Assembly (NCBI GenBank): GCA_963835705.1
Contig: CAWIGR010000022.1
Coordinates: 186,001 to 250,000 of the forward strand
DNA from: JACVRW01 sp963835705
Lineage (GTDB): Bacteria > Actinomycetota > Thermoleophilia > Solirubrobacterales > Thermoleophilaceae
DNA length: 64,000 bases
Direction of reading: 5' to 3'
The position numbers were made by a program, and so were the translations under genes. The notes beneath the pieces were generated by a model. That model was not told where the DNA came from and made no database searches. It saw only the letters and a program-made list of their open reading frames with translations. Below are positions 17,571 through 25,935 of the stretch, in pieces (the stretch's first letter is position 1; every line of letters begins with the position of its first letter).

Positions 17571-18683
17571 GTGCCCGCCGCGAGGGAGATCGTCCGGATC
17601 GTCTTGATCATCGTCTGCGTGGTGGTCACGCTGTACCTGCTGTTCCTGGTGCGCAAGCCGATCACCTGGCTGCTGATCTCGATCTTCCTGGCCGTTGCGC
17701 TGGCCGCGCCGGTGAACGCCCTCGCATCGAGGATGAGGCGCGGCCTCGCGATCACGATCGTCTACCTGGGCCTGCTTGCCGTGCCGGCCCTGCTGATCGC
17801 GCTGATCGTGCCGCCGCTCATCACCGAGGCCAACAACTTCGCCGACAACGTGCCCCGGTACGCGCGCGACCTCACCGAGTACGTGAGGGAGAACGACCGC
17901 CTGCGCGAGATCAACAGGGACTACGACATCACCAGCCGGCTGGAGGAGGAGGCCGGCAAGCTGCCCGACCGCCTCGGCGGCGCAGCGGGGACGCTCCGCG
18001 ACGTGGGGCTCGGCATCGTCAACTCCGCGTTCGCGCTGATCACGATCCTCGTGCTGACCGCCTTCCTGCTGGGCAGCGGCCGCGACTGGGTCGAGCGGGG
18101 AATCTCGATGCGCCCACCGGAGCAGCGCGAGCGGCTGCGCCGCTCGGCCGACCACATGGCCCAGGCCGTTGGCGGGTACGTGGCCGGAGCGCTGACGATC
18201 GCGGTGATCGCCGGCATCACCACGTACGTGGTGCTGACGATCCTCGGCGTGCCGTTCCGCGCTCCGCTTGCGGTGATCGCCGGCCTCTTCTCGCTGATTC
18301 CGCTTGTCGGCGCCACGATCGCCGCCGTCCTGATCGGCGTGGTCACCCTGTTCGAGGACTTTCCGACGGCCACGATCATCTGGGCGATCTGGGCGATCGT
18401 GTACCAGCAGTTCGAGAACCACGTGATCCAGCCGCAGGTCCAGAAGCGCACGGTGCACGTGCACCCCTTCGTCACGATCGTCGCGGTGCTGTTCGGGGCC
18501 ACGCTGCTGGGGGTGCTGGGCGCGCTGGTGGCGATCCCCGTGGCCGCGTCGATCCAGATCCTGATGCGGGAGTGGGTCGACCTGAGAACGCTGTCGATCA
18601 AGCCCGAGCCGCCGCAGCCACCGCCCGCTCCGCCGCCGCCGTCGCCGCCGCCCGGGGCGCCGCCCGACCCTGCGCCCGCGTAG
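17571..18683 (+). CDS. AI-2E/PerM-family membrane permease
   Basis: About 370 residues with seven or eight predicted helices. Typical features are the early helix pair with RKPITWLL, the amphipathic coil between residues 80 and 160, and the C-terminal FSLIPLVGATIAAV, YQQFENHVIQPQVQ and LLGVLGALVAIPVAASI. The family name is historical; members do export AI-2 or ions, and the substrate here is unknown. GTG at 17571 is the first start consistent with the N-terminal helix. A proline-rich tail of about 25 residues ends the protein. The flippase-like gene starts 12 bp later. Confidence 0.82.
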   Translation: MPAAREIVRIVLIIVCVVVTLYLLFLVRKPITWLLISIFLAVALAAPVNALASRMRRGLAITIVYLGLLAVPALLIALIVPPLITEANNFADNVPRYARDLTEYVRENDRLREINRDYDITSRLEEEAGKLPDRLGGAAGTLRDVGLGIVNSAFALITILVLTAFLLGSGRDWVERGISMRPPEQRERLRRSADHMAQAVGGYVAGALTIAVIAGITTYVVLTILGVPFRAPLAVIAGLFSLIPLVGATIAAVLIGVVTLFEDFPTATIIWAIWAIVYQQFENHVIQPQVQKRTVHVHPFVTIVAVLFGATLLGVLGALVAIPVAASIQILMREWVDLRTLSIKPEPPQPPPAPPPPSPPPGAPPDPAPA

Positions 18684-18695
18684 CCTGGAAGCGGC

Positions 18696-19703
18696 ATGAG
18701 CGCCGGTGGGCTGGCAAAGCGGGGGCTGCTGCTCGCCGTGACCGGCGTCTCGCTCTACCTGCTCGCCCCCGCGCTGCTCGAGGTGTTCGGGGCGTACGAC
18801 CGCCTCGACGACTTCAACGCGCTCTGGTGGATCCCGATGGTGCTGCTGCAGATCGGCAGCTACGCCTGCATTTGGGAGCTCCAGAAGATTTCGATGCGAG
18901 CCGAGCGCCACGGGCCGGTGGTGACCTCGCAGCTCGCCTCCAACGCCTTCGGGCGGGTGGTGCCCGGCGGCGTGGCCGCCGCGGGAGCGATGCAGTACGC
19001 GATGCTCACCCGGGGCGGCGTGCCCGCGGGCCGTGCCGCATCCGGCATGACCGCCTCGTCCGTGCTGGTGTTCGGCATCCTGCTCGCGCTGCCGCTGCTG
19101 GCGCTGCCCGCCGTGCTGTTCGGGGCTCCGGTCGATCCCGGGCTTGGAAGGGCGGCGCTGATCGGAGGTGTCCTGTTCGTGCTCCTGTTCGGCGCCGGCG
19201 CGGCGGCGCTCCTCTGGGACCGCCCGCTGGTCCTGATCGGGCGCGCGGCGCAGACGGCGCGCAACCGCTTCCGGCGGAGCAAGCCGCCGATGACCGGCCT
19301 GCCCGACCGCCTGCTGCGCGAGCGCAACAGCGTGACGATGGTGCTCGGCCAGCGCTGGTGGCAGGCGCTGCTGCTCGCGGTGGGGCGCTGGCTGCTCGAC
19401 TACGCGACGCTGATCGCGGCGCTCACCGCGGTGCACGCGGACCCGCGGCCCTCGACCGTGCTGCTCGCGTTCTGCGCCGCCCAGTTCCTCGGCACGATGC
19501 CGCTCACCCCCGGCGGTCTGGGATTCGTCGAGGCGGGCCTGACCGGAACGCTGGCCCTCGCGGGCGTGCCCGCCGCCGAGGCGGTTGTGGCGACGCTCGC
19601 CTACCGGCTCGTCTCGTTCTGGCTGCCGATCCCGGCCGGCGGCGTGGCGGCGATCCTGCACCGGCGCAACCACGGTGAGCTTCCGGAGACCTCCGCGGCA
19701 TGA
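18696..19703 (+). CDS. Flippase-like lysylphosphatidylglycerol synthase TM domain protein
   Basis: 335-residue UPF0104 membrane protein with about eight helices and the family motifs SNAFGRVVPGGVAAAGAMQY and TPGGLGFVEAGLTG. It stands alone here, whereas a homologous domain is fused to a glycosyltransferase at 4421-6748. The catalytic MprF synthase domain is absent, so a lipid or polyprenyl-glycan flippase-type role is inferred. ATG at 18696. Stop overlaps a 25-codon frame. Confidence 0.82.
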   Translation: MSAGGLAKRGLLLAVTGVSLYLLAPALLEVFGAYDRLDDFNALWWIPMVLLQIGSYACIWELQKISMRAERHGPVVTSQLASNAFGRVVPGGVAAAGAMQYAMLTRGGVPAGRAASGMTASSVLVFGILLALPLLALPAVLFGAPVDPGLGRAALIGGVLFVLLFGAGAAALLWDRPLVLIGRAAQTARNRFRRSKPPMTGLPDRLLRERNSVTMVLGQRWWQALLLAVGRWLLDYATLIAALTAVHADPRPSTVLLAFCAAQFLGTMPLTPGGLGFVEAGLTGTLALAGVPAAEAVVATLAYRLVSFWLPIPAGGVAAILHRRNHGELPETSAA

Positions 19704-19777
19704 GCGCCGAAGGCATGGAATGCGAGCTCACGCGGGTCCGCTTCGGCAGCCGCGGCCGGGAGGTTTTCACCGTCTAG
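19700..19777 (+). CDS. Possible 25-residue peptide or gene remnant
   Basis: ATG at 19700 overlaps the previous stop in ATGA form and reads 25 codons to TAG at 19775. The peptide contains VRFGSRGREVF and looks like the beginning of a longer protein cut by a stop. The 3' end lies inside a hairpin. It could be a truncated gene start or chance. Confidence 0.25.
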   Translation: MSAEGMECELTRVRFGSRGREVFTV

Positions 19778-19793
19778 CGACCAAAACCTCCCG
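19757..19793. terminator. Candidate bidirectional terminator hairpin
   Basis: Perfect 11-bp arms CGGGAGGTTTT and AAAACCTCCCG around a 15-base loop. It lies between the convergent flippase-like and DUF3618 genes. The T run at the inside of the stem rather than after it is not classical, so the role is moderately supported. Confidence 0.45.
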
Positions 19794-19845
19794 CGCTCGC
19801 GAGCGAGTGGGGGCGGGCGTGAGGTTTCAGCGCGGGGGGCGCCGC

Positions 19846-20076
19846 CTACCCGCGGCGGCCGCTCAGGAGCGAGAAGGTGGCGGCCACACCGCCGCCGATC
19901 ACGAAACCGGCCACGGCCGCCCCGATCAGCGCGGCCTTGCGGTTCTCGGAGAGCTGCCTGCGCCAGTCGGTCAGCTCGGCGACCTTGGAACGCAGGTCGT
20001 TGACCGAGAAGGCCAGCTCGCGGCGGGTCTCCTCGATCGAGGCGCGGATCATCTCGGGATTCTGCGCAGGGCTCAT
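19846..20076 (-). CDS. DUF3618 small membrane protein
   Basis: 76 residues: an N-terminal IRASIEETRRELAFSVNDL block typical of DUF3618, a short coil, then one transmembrane helix (AALIGAAVAGFVIGGGVAA). Such proteins are found next to holin-X-like membrane proteins in Actinobacteria; no function is established. Its start overlaps the stop of the holin-X gene by four bases. Confidence 0.8.
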   Translation of the reverse strand: MSPAQNPEMIRASIEETRRELAFSVNDLRSKVAELTDWRRQLSENRKAALIGAAVAGFVIGGGVAATFSLLSGRRG

Positions 20077-20543
20077 GCCTTCAGCTCCTCACCCTTCTCC
20101 AGCGAGCGGTCGACCTGGTCGCGCTCGATCGTCTGCGCCTCGAGCTCGGCCCGCATGCGGCGGGCCTCCTCGATCGCCATTTCAGGCGTGGGCGGCGAGC
20201 CCTTCTTGAACAGCCTCGAGGCGAGGAATCCGGAGATCCCGGCGAGTATGAACAGGACGATCGTCACGATCAGGAAGCCCGCCCAGACGCTCGTGTCCCA
20301 GTTGAACAGGTCGTCCAGCAGCCAAGCGAGCGTATGGAAGAGCATCATGATGGCGAAGATCGCGAAGACCCCCGCGGCCGCTCCGATGCCGGCGCCCCTG
20401 CCGAGGTTCGTTAACTTGTCCGTGACCTCGGCCTTCGCGAGCTCGACCTCTTGACGTACGAGCAGTGAGGCCTTCTCGGAGACCTCGGCGACGATGTCGC
20501 CGAGACCCTTCTCGGCGTCCTGCTTGGGAGGCGTCCCGTTCAC
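20073..20543 (-). CDS. Actinobacterial holin-X-like membrane protein
   Basis: 156 residues. N-terminal helix LLVRQEVELAKAEV and two membrane helices (about 52-75 and 88-112) match the putative actinobacterial holin-X superfamily III. The C-terminal third is a charged helix. The family name does not imply phage: neighbours are host-type small membrane proteins and no phage genes are near. Linked by 4-bp overlaps on both sides. Confidence 0.78.
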   Translation of the reverse strand: MNGTPPKQDAEKGLGDIVAEVSEKASLLVRQEVELAKAEVTDKLTNLGRGAGIGAAAGVFAIFAIMMLFHTLAWLLDDLFNWDTSVWAGFLIVTIVLFILAGISGFLASRLFKKGSPPTPEMAIEEARRMRAELEAQTIERDQVDRSLEKGEELKA

Positions 20544-20716
20544 GACGCGAACCTTTTCAGAAGGAAGGCGAGCGCGAGTCCGCCCACGAACGCGGCGCCC
20601 ACGAACGCCTCGGGGCGCTCCGCGAACGGGTCGGGGTCGGCGGCGGCGGCCCCCTGGAGCGGGGACTCGCCCATCGGCCGTGCGGCGGTGGCTCCCTGGT
20701 TCGGCTCGTCGGGCAT
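20540..20716 (-). CDS. Short single-helix membrane protein, 58 residues
   Basis: Starts MPDEPNQGATA at 20716 in ATGA overlap with the upstream gene's stop. About 35 polar residues are followed by one helix (EAFVGAAFVGGLALAFLLKRF). Family not recognised; probably a C-tail-anchored partner in this four-gene run of envelope-stress-type small proteins. Confidence 0.6.
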   Translation of the reverse strand: MPDEPNQGATAARPMGESPLQGAAAADPDPFAERPEAFVGAAFVGGLALAFLLKRFAS

Positions 20717-20853
20717 CAGTCGTTGGGCGGGTCCTCCTTGAAGACCCGCTGCCAGATCTCGGCGGCGACCCTGCTGGCCACGATCGAGCTCAGGGCGCCG
20801 ATCCCCGCCACCAGGCCGGTCCACATCAGTCGCTTCGTGATGTCGTTCTGCAT
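20716..20853 (-). CDS. DUF4235 small membrane protein, 45 residues
   Basis: Reads MQNDITKRLMWTGLVAGIG and then a helix followed by AEIWQRVFKEDPP, the conserved pattern of DUF4235 proteins. It is first in the DUF4235, tail-anchored, holin-X, DUF3618 run. All four genes overlap by 1-4 bases, implying one transcript and coordinated dosage. Function unknown. Confidence 0.7.
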   Translation of the reverse strand: MQNDITKRLMWTGLVAGIGALSSIVASRVAAEIWQRVFKEDPPND

Positions 20854-20864
20854 AGCGCGGGGAT

Positions 20865-21488
20865 TCAACCAGACGCGCCGTTCTGACCGGATTCCAATCC
20901 GCCGCAGATCGCCTCGACCACGAGCCCCTTGGCGCGCTCGAACTCCTCGTCGGTTCCCGGCAGCACCTCGAAGATCCAGCCCGTCAGGAGCTGCTCGATG
21001 GCGCCGTAGAAGCACATCGCCGCGAACTCGGACGGGATGGCGGACTTGAAGGAGCCCTCCTCGCGCGCCGATTCCACGATCGCCGCGATGCCCTCGTACG
21101 CCTCGCGGATCCGGTCCAGGTGGAGCGCCCCGAACGAGTTCGCCGCGCGCGTGACCTCGACGATGATCACCTTCATCAGCTCGGGGTCGTGGCGGTAGGA
21201 GTCGATGATGAAGCCCGCGACCGCGTAGAGCTTGTCGCGCGCCGCGACGTCGCGCGAGTCGATCTCCGCGATCGCGTCCAGCATGATCTGCCAGCGCTCG
21301 AGGAAGAGCGTGTTGAGGATCTCCTCCTTGGAGCTGAAGTAGTGGTAGACGAGCCCGTAGGCCACGCCCGCCTCGTCGGCCACGTCGGACACGCGGCAGT
21401 GGTGGAAGCCGCGCCGCGCGAAGACGCGCACGGCGGCGTCGAGGATGAGCCGGCGCTTGTCGACCGCCGCGGTCTTCGTCGCGGCCAT
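20865..21488 (-). CDS. TetR/AcrR-family transcriptional regulator
   Basis: 207 residues. N-terminal helix-turn-helix RRLILDAAVRVFARRGFHHCRVSDVADEAGV followed by YHYFSSKEEIL; the C-terminal ligand domain resembles those of acyl-CoA-responsive TetR proteins (FGALHLDRIREAYEG). It is translationally coupled to the upstream nitrilase gene (ATGA). The perfect palindrome at 22346-22363 in front of the operon is the obvious binding site, so autorepression is likely. Confidence 0.87.
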   Translation of the reverse strand: MAATKTAAVDKRRLILDAAVRVFARRGFHHCRVSDVADEAGVAYGLVYHYFSSKEEILNTLFLERWQIMLDAIAEIDSRDVAARDKLYAVAGFIIDSYRHDPELMKVIIVEVTRAANSFGALHLDRIREAYEGIAAIVESAREEGSFKSAIPSEFAAMCFYGAIEQLLTGWIFEVLPGTDEEFERAKGLVVEAICGGLESGQNGASG

Positions 21489-22321
21489 CAGGCGCGCACC
21501 TCCTCGGGCCAGCGGTAGGCGGCGGCCACGCGGTTCGCGAGGCTCGGGAGCTTGTCCCGGATCTCGTCCTGGCGGGCGAGGTCGAGGTCGGCCGCGACGA
21601 AGCAGGCGCCCTCGCCGCCCGCGCGGGCAAGCACCTCGCCCCAGGGGTCGACGATCATCGAGTTGCCGTAGCTGTCCCGGTCGGGCCCGGGCAGGCGGCC
21701 CTGGCCCGGGGCGATCACGAAGACCTGGTTCTCGATCGCTCGCGCCCGCACCAGGATCTCCCAGTGCGCCTCTCCCGTGACCCGCGTGAAGGCGGCCGGG
21801 ATGGTGACGATGCGGGCGCCGCGCAGCGCGAGGATGCGGTACAGCTCGGGGAAGCGCAGGTCGTAGCAGATGGTCAGGCCCAGCCCGAGGCCCTGGGCGG
21901 TCTCGGAGACCACGATCTCGTCGGCCGGCTCGGAGTGCTCCGACTCGCGGTACTCCACGCCGCCCACCTCCACGTCGAACATGTGGATCTTCCGGTAGAC
22001 GGCCTTCAGCTCGCCGTCGGGACCGGCGTGGACTGAGGTGTTGGCCACGCGCTCGTGTCCCTCGCGCCGCTCGGCGACCGAGCCGGCCACGATGTCGATG
22101 CCCAGCTCGCAGGCGGTGTCGCGCGCCCAGGTGACGGGCCGCCCGTCGAGGGTCTCGGCCCCGGCGGCGTAGTCGGCCGCGCTCCCGCGGATGTCGAGCC
22201 GCTCGGGCAGCACCACGAGCTCGGCGCCGTCGGCCGCGGCGGCGCGCGTGAGCCGGTCCGCATCCTCGAGGTTGCGGGCCATGTCCTCGGTCGATTGCAG
22301 CTGGACGGCCGCGACTCGCAC
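21488..22321 (-). CDS. Carbon-nitrogen hydrolase, Nit/omega-amidase-like
   Basis: 277-residue nitrilase superfamily amidase. The catalytic Glu-Lys-Cys triad is visible: VVLPERL, YRKIHMFDVE and TICYDLRFPELY. The IHMFDVE and LRFPELYR wording is closest to Nit1/Nit2 proteins, which hydrolyse deaminated glutathione or alpha-ketoglutaramate. GTG start at 22321 with GGAGG upstream. First gene of a two-gene operon with the TetR regulator. Confidence 0.85.
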   Translation of the reverse strand: MRVAAVQLQSTEDMARNLEDADRLTRAAAADGAELVVLPERLDIRGSAADYAAGAETLDGRPVTWARDTACELGIDIVAGSVAERREGHERVANTSVHAGPDGELKAVYRKIHMFDVEVGGVEYRESEHSEPADEIVVSETAQGLGLGLTICYDLRFPELYRILALRGARIVTIPAAFTRVTGEAHWEILVRARAIENQVFVIAPGQGRLPGPDRDSYGNSMIVDPWGEVLARAGGEGACFVAADLDLARQDEIRDKLPSLANRVAAAYRWPEEVRA

Positions 22322-22345
22322 GCCGGCCCTCCTCCCTCTTCTCTC

Positions 22346-22363
22346 ATTGACTGACCAGTCAAT
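22346..22363. promoter_or_regulatory. Perfect palindromic operator for the TetR-nitrilase operon
   Basis: ATTGACTG-AC-CAGTCAAT: perfect 8-bp arms with a 2-bp centre, in the 60-bp gap between divergent starts. Size and form suit a TetR dimer. It could control both the nitrilase-TetR operon and the DUF2804 gene. Confidence 0.7.
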
Positions 22364-22383
22364 CTGGAGTGTACTGCCAGCCC

Positions 22384-23202
22384 ATGCCGGTACGCCCCAT
22401 CCGCGGCCCAGCGGTGCGCGAGCTCGGCCTCCGCCTGCCCCCCGCGCGGATGGCTCCGCTTCACCGCGGCCGGCCGCTCAAGCGCTGGCGCTACGTCGGC
22501 GTGTACGGGCCCGAGCTGATGCTGTGCGTGGGCGACGCGCGCGTTGCGGGCGTGCCGCAGCGCTGGTGGGCGGTGGCGCTTCCGGACGGCACGCTGTTCG
22601 AGCGGACCACCTCGCGCCGGGTCGACCGCGCCCCGGCGCCGGGGTGGGTGCTGGTGGCCGACGAGGACGTCCGAATCGAGATCACGCTGGAGGAGACGGA
22701 CGGCGTGGAGGTGATCTCACCGCACGGCGACGGGTGGATCTGGACCCGCAAGCAGGCCGGCGTGCCCGTGCGAGGGAGGGTCGTGGCGGACGGGCGGGAG
22801 TGGCCGATCGACGGCCCGCTCGCGTTCGTGGACGACTCCGCCGGCTACCACGCCCGCCACACGCGCTGGCGCTGGTCGGCCGGCATCGGCCGGGCGCGGA
22901 GCGGCGAGCCGGTGGCGTGGAACCTGGTCGAGGGGGTGCACGACGATCCGGATGTGAGCGAGCGCACCGTGTGGGTGGACGGCGAGCCGCGCGAGGTCGG
23001 CGCGCAGCCTTTCGCGGCCGATCTCTCGCGCGTCGGGGAGCTGCGCTTCGAGGAGTGGTGCGCGCGCGAGGACCACACCAGGCGCGGGCCGTTCCGAAGC
23101 GACTACCGCCAGCCCTTCGGCGCCTTTTCCGGCGTGCTGCCGGGAGACGTCGAGCTCGAGTCCGGGTATGGGGTGATGGAGTGGCACGAGGTGTACTGGT
23201 GA
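22384..23202 (+). CDS. DUF2804 family protein
   Basis: 272 residues of beta-rich sequence with the DUF2804 features DDSAGYHARHTRWRWSAG, AWNLVEGVHD and ERTVWVDGEP near the C-terminal half. No enzymatic function is established. ATG at 22384 is favoured; GTG at 22369 would add five residues. It shares the operator-bearing intergenic region with the nitrilase operon, so co-regulation with lipid or acyl metabolism is possible. Confidence 0.75.
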   Translation: MPVRPIRGPAVRELGLRLPPARMAPLHRGRPLKRWRYVGVYGPELMLCVGDARVAGVPQRWWAVALPDGTLFERTTSRRVDRAPAPGWVLVADEDVRIEITLEETDGVEVISPHGDGWIWTRKQAGVPVRGRVVADGREWPIDGPLAFVDDSAGYHARHTRWRWSAGIGRARSGEPVAWNLVEGVHDDPDVSERTVWVDGEPREVGAQPFAADLSRVGELRFEEWCAREDHTRRGPFRSDYRQPFGAFSGVLPGDVELESGYGVMEWHEVYW

Positions 23203-23206
23203 GAAC

Positions 23207-24211
23207 GTGACGGCTGCGCTGGCGGCCTCGGGCGTGATGTGGGCGTCGCAGCTCGCCCCGCCGCCCGTGCATTTCACCGTGGCGGCCAGCGGCGACTTCC
23301 TGATCCACGGCCCGGTTGCGGCGCAGGCGCTCGCGGACGGCGGCGGCCGGCGCTACGACTTCCGGCCGATGTTCCACCCGATCCGGCGCCACATCGCCGG
23401 CGCGGACCTGGCGCTCTGCCATGTCGAGACGCCGCTCGTGCCCGGGCCGGTGCTCGGCTACCCGAGCTTCCGCACGCCCCCCTCCCTGGCACACGCCATC
23501 CAGGCCACGGGTTGGGATGCGTGCAGCACCGCATCCAACCACTCGCTGGACGCCGGACAGCATGGAGTGAACACCACGATCCGAGCGCTCCGCATCCCGC
23601 ACTCCGGCACGGCGCGGTCGGCCCGCGGCGCGCGACGCGCCCCGATCCTCAGCGTGAAGGGCGTCCGGATCGCGTTCCTCTCCTACACCGCGGTGTCGAA
23701 CGGCCAGGCCGTGCCGCACCCGTGGAGCGTGGCCTGGGCCAGCCCGCGGCGAATCGTCCGCGACGCCCGCCGGGCCCGCCGCCGCGGCGCCGACACCGCG
23801 ATCGTGAACCTGCACTGGGGCGACGAGTACAGCCACGCCATCTCGCCGTCCCAGTGGGCGCTCGCCAAGCGGCTGACCCGCTCGCCGGCGATCAGCGCGA
23901 TCGTGGGCCAGCACGCGCACGTGGTGCAGCCGATCCGCCGGGTGAACGGGAAGCCTGTGGTGTTCGGCGAGGGCAACCTGGTCTCCAACCAGACGGCCGG
24001 CTGCTGCCCCGCCGCCGCGCAGGACGGCCTGATAGCGCTGATCCGCTTCACGGCGCGCGACGGCCGCGTGCGGGCGCGACGCGTGCGCTACGTGCCCACC
24101 TGGGTGCGCCACCCGGACTACCGCGTCGTGCCTGCCGCGCCCGGGAGCGTCTCGTGGCGGCGGACGGTGTCGGTCGCGGGGCGGGCGCGGGGGATCCGGC
24201 CGGCGCGCTAG
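23207..24211 (+). CDS. CapA-family (poly-gamma-glutamate type) metallophosphatase-like protein
   Basis: 334 residues. Family blocks: AASGDFLIHGP, GADLALCHVETPLVPG, ASNHSLDAG, VNLHWGDEYSH and GQHAHVVQPIRRVNGKPV, which carry the metal-binding Asp, His and Asn residues of CapA. A weak N-terminal hydrophobic stretch could be a signal sequence. GTG start four bases after the DUF2804 stop. No capB, capC or polyglutamate genes are nearby, so the substrate is unknown. Confidence 0.82.
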   Translation: MTAALAASGVMWASQLAPPPVHFTVAASGDFLIHGPVAAQALADGGGRRYDFRPMFHPIRRHIAGADLALCHVETPLVPGPVLGYPSFRTPPSLAHAIQATGWDACSTASNHSLDAGQHGVNTTIRALRIPHSGTARSARGARRAPILSVKGVRIAFLSYTAVSNGQAVPHPWSVAWASPRRIVRDARRARRRGADTAIVNLHWGDEYSHAISPSQWALAKRLTRSPAISAIVGQHAHVVQPIRRVNGKPVVFGEGNLVSNQTAGCCPAAAQDGLIALIRFTARDGRVRARRVRYVPTWVRHPDYRVVPAAPGSVSWRRTVSVAGRARGIRPAR

Positions 24212-24663
24212 GGCGCGCCGACCTCCACCACCTGCTGGAAGGTGGGGCGGTTGATCCAGTGGATCAGCGGCTGCGTTACCGCTCCGGCGGTGGTGTGCGC
24301 GATGGCGTCGAAGCAGAGCTGCGGGTCCTCGAAGCCGGGCGTGTCGTCCTCGGCGCACAGCTCGTCCTCGTAGGTCACGGCCGCCGGCTCCGCGATCGCC
24401 TCCAGCAGCGTCTCGCGCAGCAGCTGCTCGCAGGCCGCGCGGTCTCCCTCGCCGCAGTAGCGGCGCGAGTACGCGCCCGCGGGGCTCTCGCCGAGGATCG
24501 AGCGCAGGTCCTTCTCGGCGTAGCCGTACCAGCCGGCGATGTATGCCGAGCCTCGGTGGCATACGGCTGCGGCGGTGGCGCCGCGCCGGCGCCCGCGCAC
24601 AGCGCGAGCGTCAGGATTAGCGCGGTCGAGAGCGCCCGCGTTGCTTTGCTCCCAGAGATCGTC
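24208..24663 (-). pseudogene. Remnant of a secreted penicillin-acylase-family hydrolase
   Basis: The 3' half reads IAGWYGYAEKDLRSILG and ends QPLIHWINRPTFQQVVE, which matches the C-terminus of penicillin-acylase-family proteins as I know them. In another frame upstream (about 24560-24660) a convincing signal peptide appears: ATRALSTALILTLALCAGAG followed by PPPQPYATE, a typical mature start. A family member has about 700-800 residues; here some 600 between the two ends are missing and the frames disagree near 24550. No normal start codon precedes the signal peptide. This is an internally deleted, dead gene. Confidence 0.6.
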
Positions 24664-24750
24664 GCCTCCCAGCGGATCCGTGAAGTGCGCGACCGTACCA
24701 GCCGCTCGCGCGCCCACGCGCCGGTTCCCGGGCCGGCTCCGAGCTCTCGT

Positions 24751-25935
24751 TCAGGCCGCCGCGCCCGACTCCTTGAGCGCGGCGATCTCCTCCTCCGAGT
24801 AGCCCAGCCCGGCCAGCACCTCGTCGGTGTGCTCGCCCAGCGCGGGACCCGGGCCGGCCGGGGTGCCCGGGGTGCGCGACAGCTTCACCGGCACGCCCAG
24901 CAACTTCACGCCGTCCGTGCCGGGCTGGTCTAGCTCCACCACCATCTTCCGCGCCCGTACGAGCTCCGAGTCGAGCGCCTCGTCCAGGTCGAGCACCGGC
25001 TCCAGACAGCAGTCGTTCTGCTCCGCGAACTCGTGCCACTCCGCGCGCGTGCGCTCCAGGAAGATCTGCTCCACCTCGGCGTGCGCCTCCGAGCCGGGCC
25101 GGTCGAACTGCTTCTCGATCAGGTCCTCGCGGCCCACTCCGCGGCACCAGGCCTGCCAGAACTTCGGCTCGAGAGCGCCGAGGGTCACCCAGCCGTCGCT
25201 GCAGGCGTAGGGGCGGTAGCAGATCAGCCGACCGGCCAGCTCGAGGTCGCCGCGCTCCGGGGGCGCTCCGCCCGCCAGGCGGGCCGCGGCCACCATCGCG
25301 AGCCAGGCGAGTGAGCCGTCGAACATCGACACGTCCACCAGCTGCCCCTCCCCGCTCCGGTCGCGCTCGCGCAGCGCGGCGAGGATCCCGAACGCCCCCA
25401 TCAGCGCCCCGCCGCCGAGGTCCGCGATCTGGCCCGCGGACTGGACCGGCGGGCCGCCCGCGTCGCCGGTCAGGCCGAGCAGCCCGTTGAGGCCGAGGTA
25501 GTTCATGTCATGCCCGGAGCGGCCGGTGTACGGCCCGTCCTGGCCGTAGCCCGTGACGGCGCAGTAGACGAGGCCGGGGTTCTCCCGGCGCAGGCGCTCC
25601 CAGCCCACCCCGAGGCGCTCCATCACGCCCGGGCGAAAGGACTCGAGCAGCACGTCGTGCTCGCGCACCAGCTCCAGCAGCACCTTCTGGCCCGCCTCCT
25701 CCTTCAGGTTCAGCCGGATCGACCGCTTGCCTCGATTCAGGGCGAGGAAGAGCGCCGACTTGGCCGAGTCGTCGGCCCCCTCGTGGTAGGGCGGAGACCA
25801 GCGCACGTAGTCGCCCATTCCGGTGTCCTCGACCTTCAGGACCTCGGCGCCGAAGTCCGCCAGCAGCAGGGAGCAGAAGCCCCCGGGCAGCAGACGCGAA
25901 AGATCGAGCACCCTGAGGCCGGCCAATGCGGTCAC
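24751..25935 (-). CDS. Class III CoA-transferase (CaiB/BaiF family), alpha-methylacyl-CoA racemase-like
   Basis: 394 residues. Opening LRVLDLSRLLPGGFCSLLLADFGAEV, the loop LNRGKRSIRLNLK and the nucleophile region GHDMNYLGLNGLLGLTG (catalytic Asp in GHDxNY) are clear. Sequence flavour is closest to alpha-methylacyl-CoA racemases, which share the fold, but CoA transfer to an organic acid is equally possible. GTG start overlaps the stop of the BKACE gene (GTGA). Operon order is YdeI-like, BKACE, CoA-transferase. Confidence 0.85.
   Translation of the reverse strand: MTALAGLRVLDLSRLLPGGFCSLLLADFGAEVLKVEDTGMGDYVRWSPPYHEGADDSAKSALFLALNRGKRSIRLNLKEEAGQKVLLELVREHDVLLESFRPGVMERLGVGWERLRRENPGLVYCAVTGYGQDGPYTGRSGHDMNYLGLNGLLGLTGDAGGPPVQSAGQIADLGGGALMGAFGILAALRERDRSGEGQLVDVSMFDGSLAWLAMVAAARLAGGAPPERGDLELAGRLICYRPYACSDGWVTLGALEPKFWQAWCRGVGREDLIEKQFDRPGSEAHAEVEQIFLERTRAEWHEFAEQNDCCLEPVLDLDEALDSELVRARKMVVELDQPGTDGVKLLGVPVKLSRTPGTPAGPGPALGEHTDEVLAGLGYSEEEIAALKESGAAA

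Noticed and set aside
17571..18683. Quorum-sensing AI-2 exporter
   Set aside because: The family name does not establish AI-2 transport; no luxS or lsr genes are present.
20073..20543. Holin-like protein as evidence of a prophage
   Set aside because: The actinobacterial holin-X family is a common host membrane protein; no capsid, tail, integrase or lysis genes are nearby.
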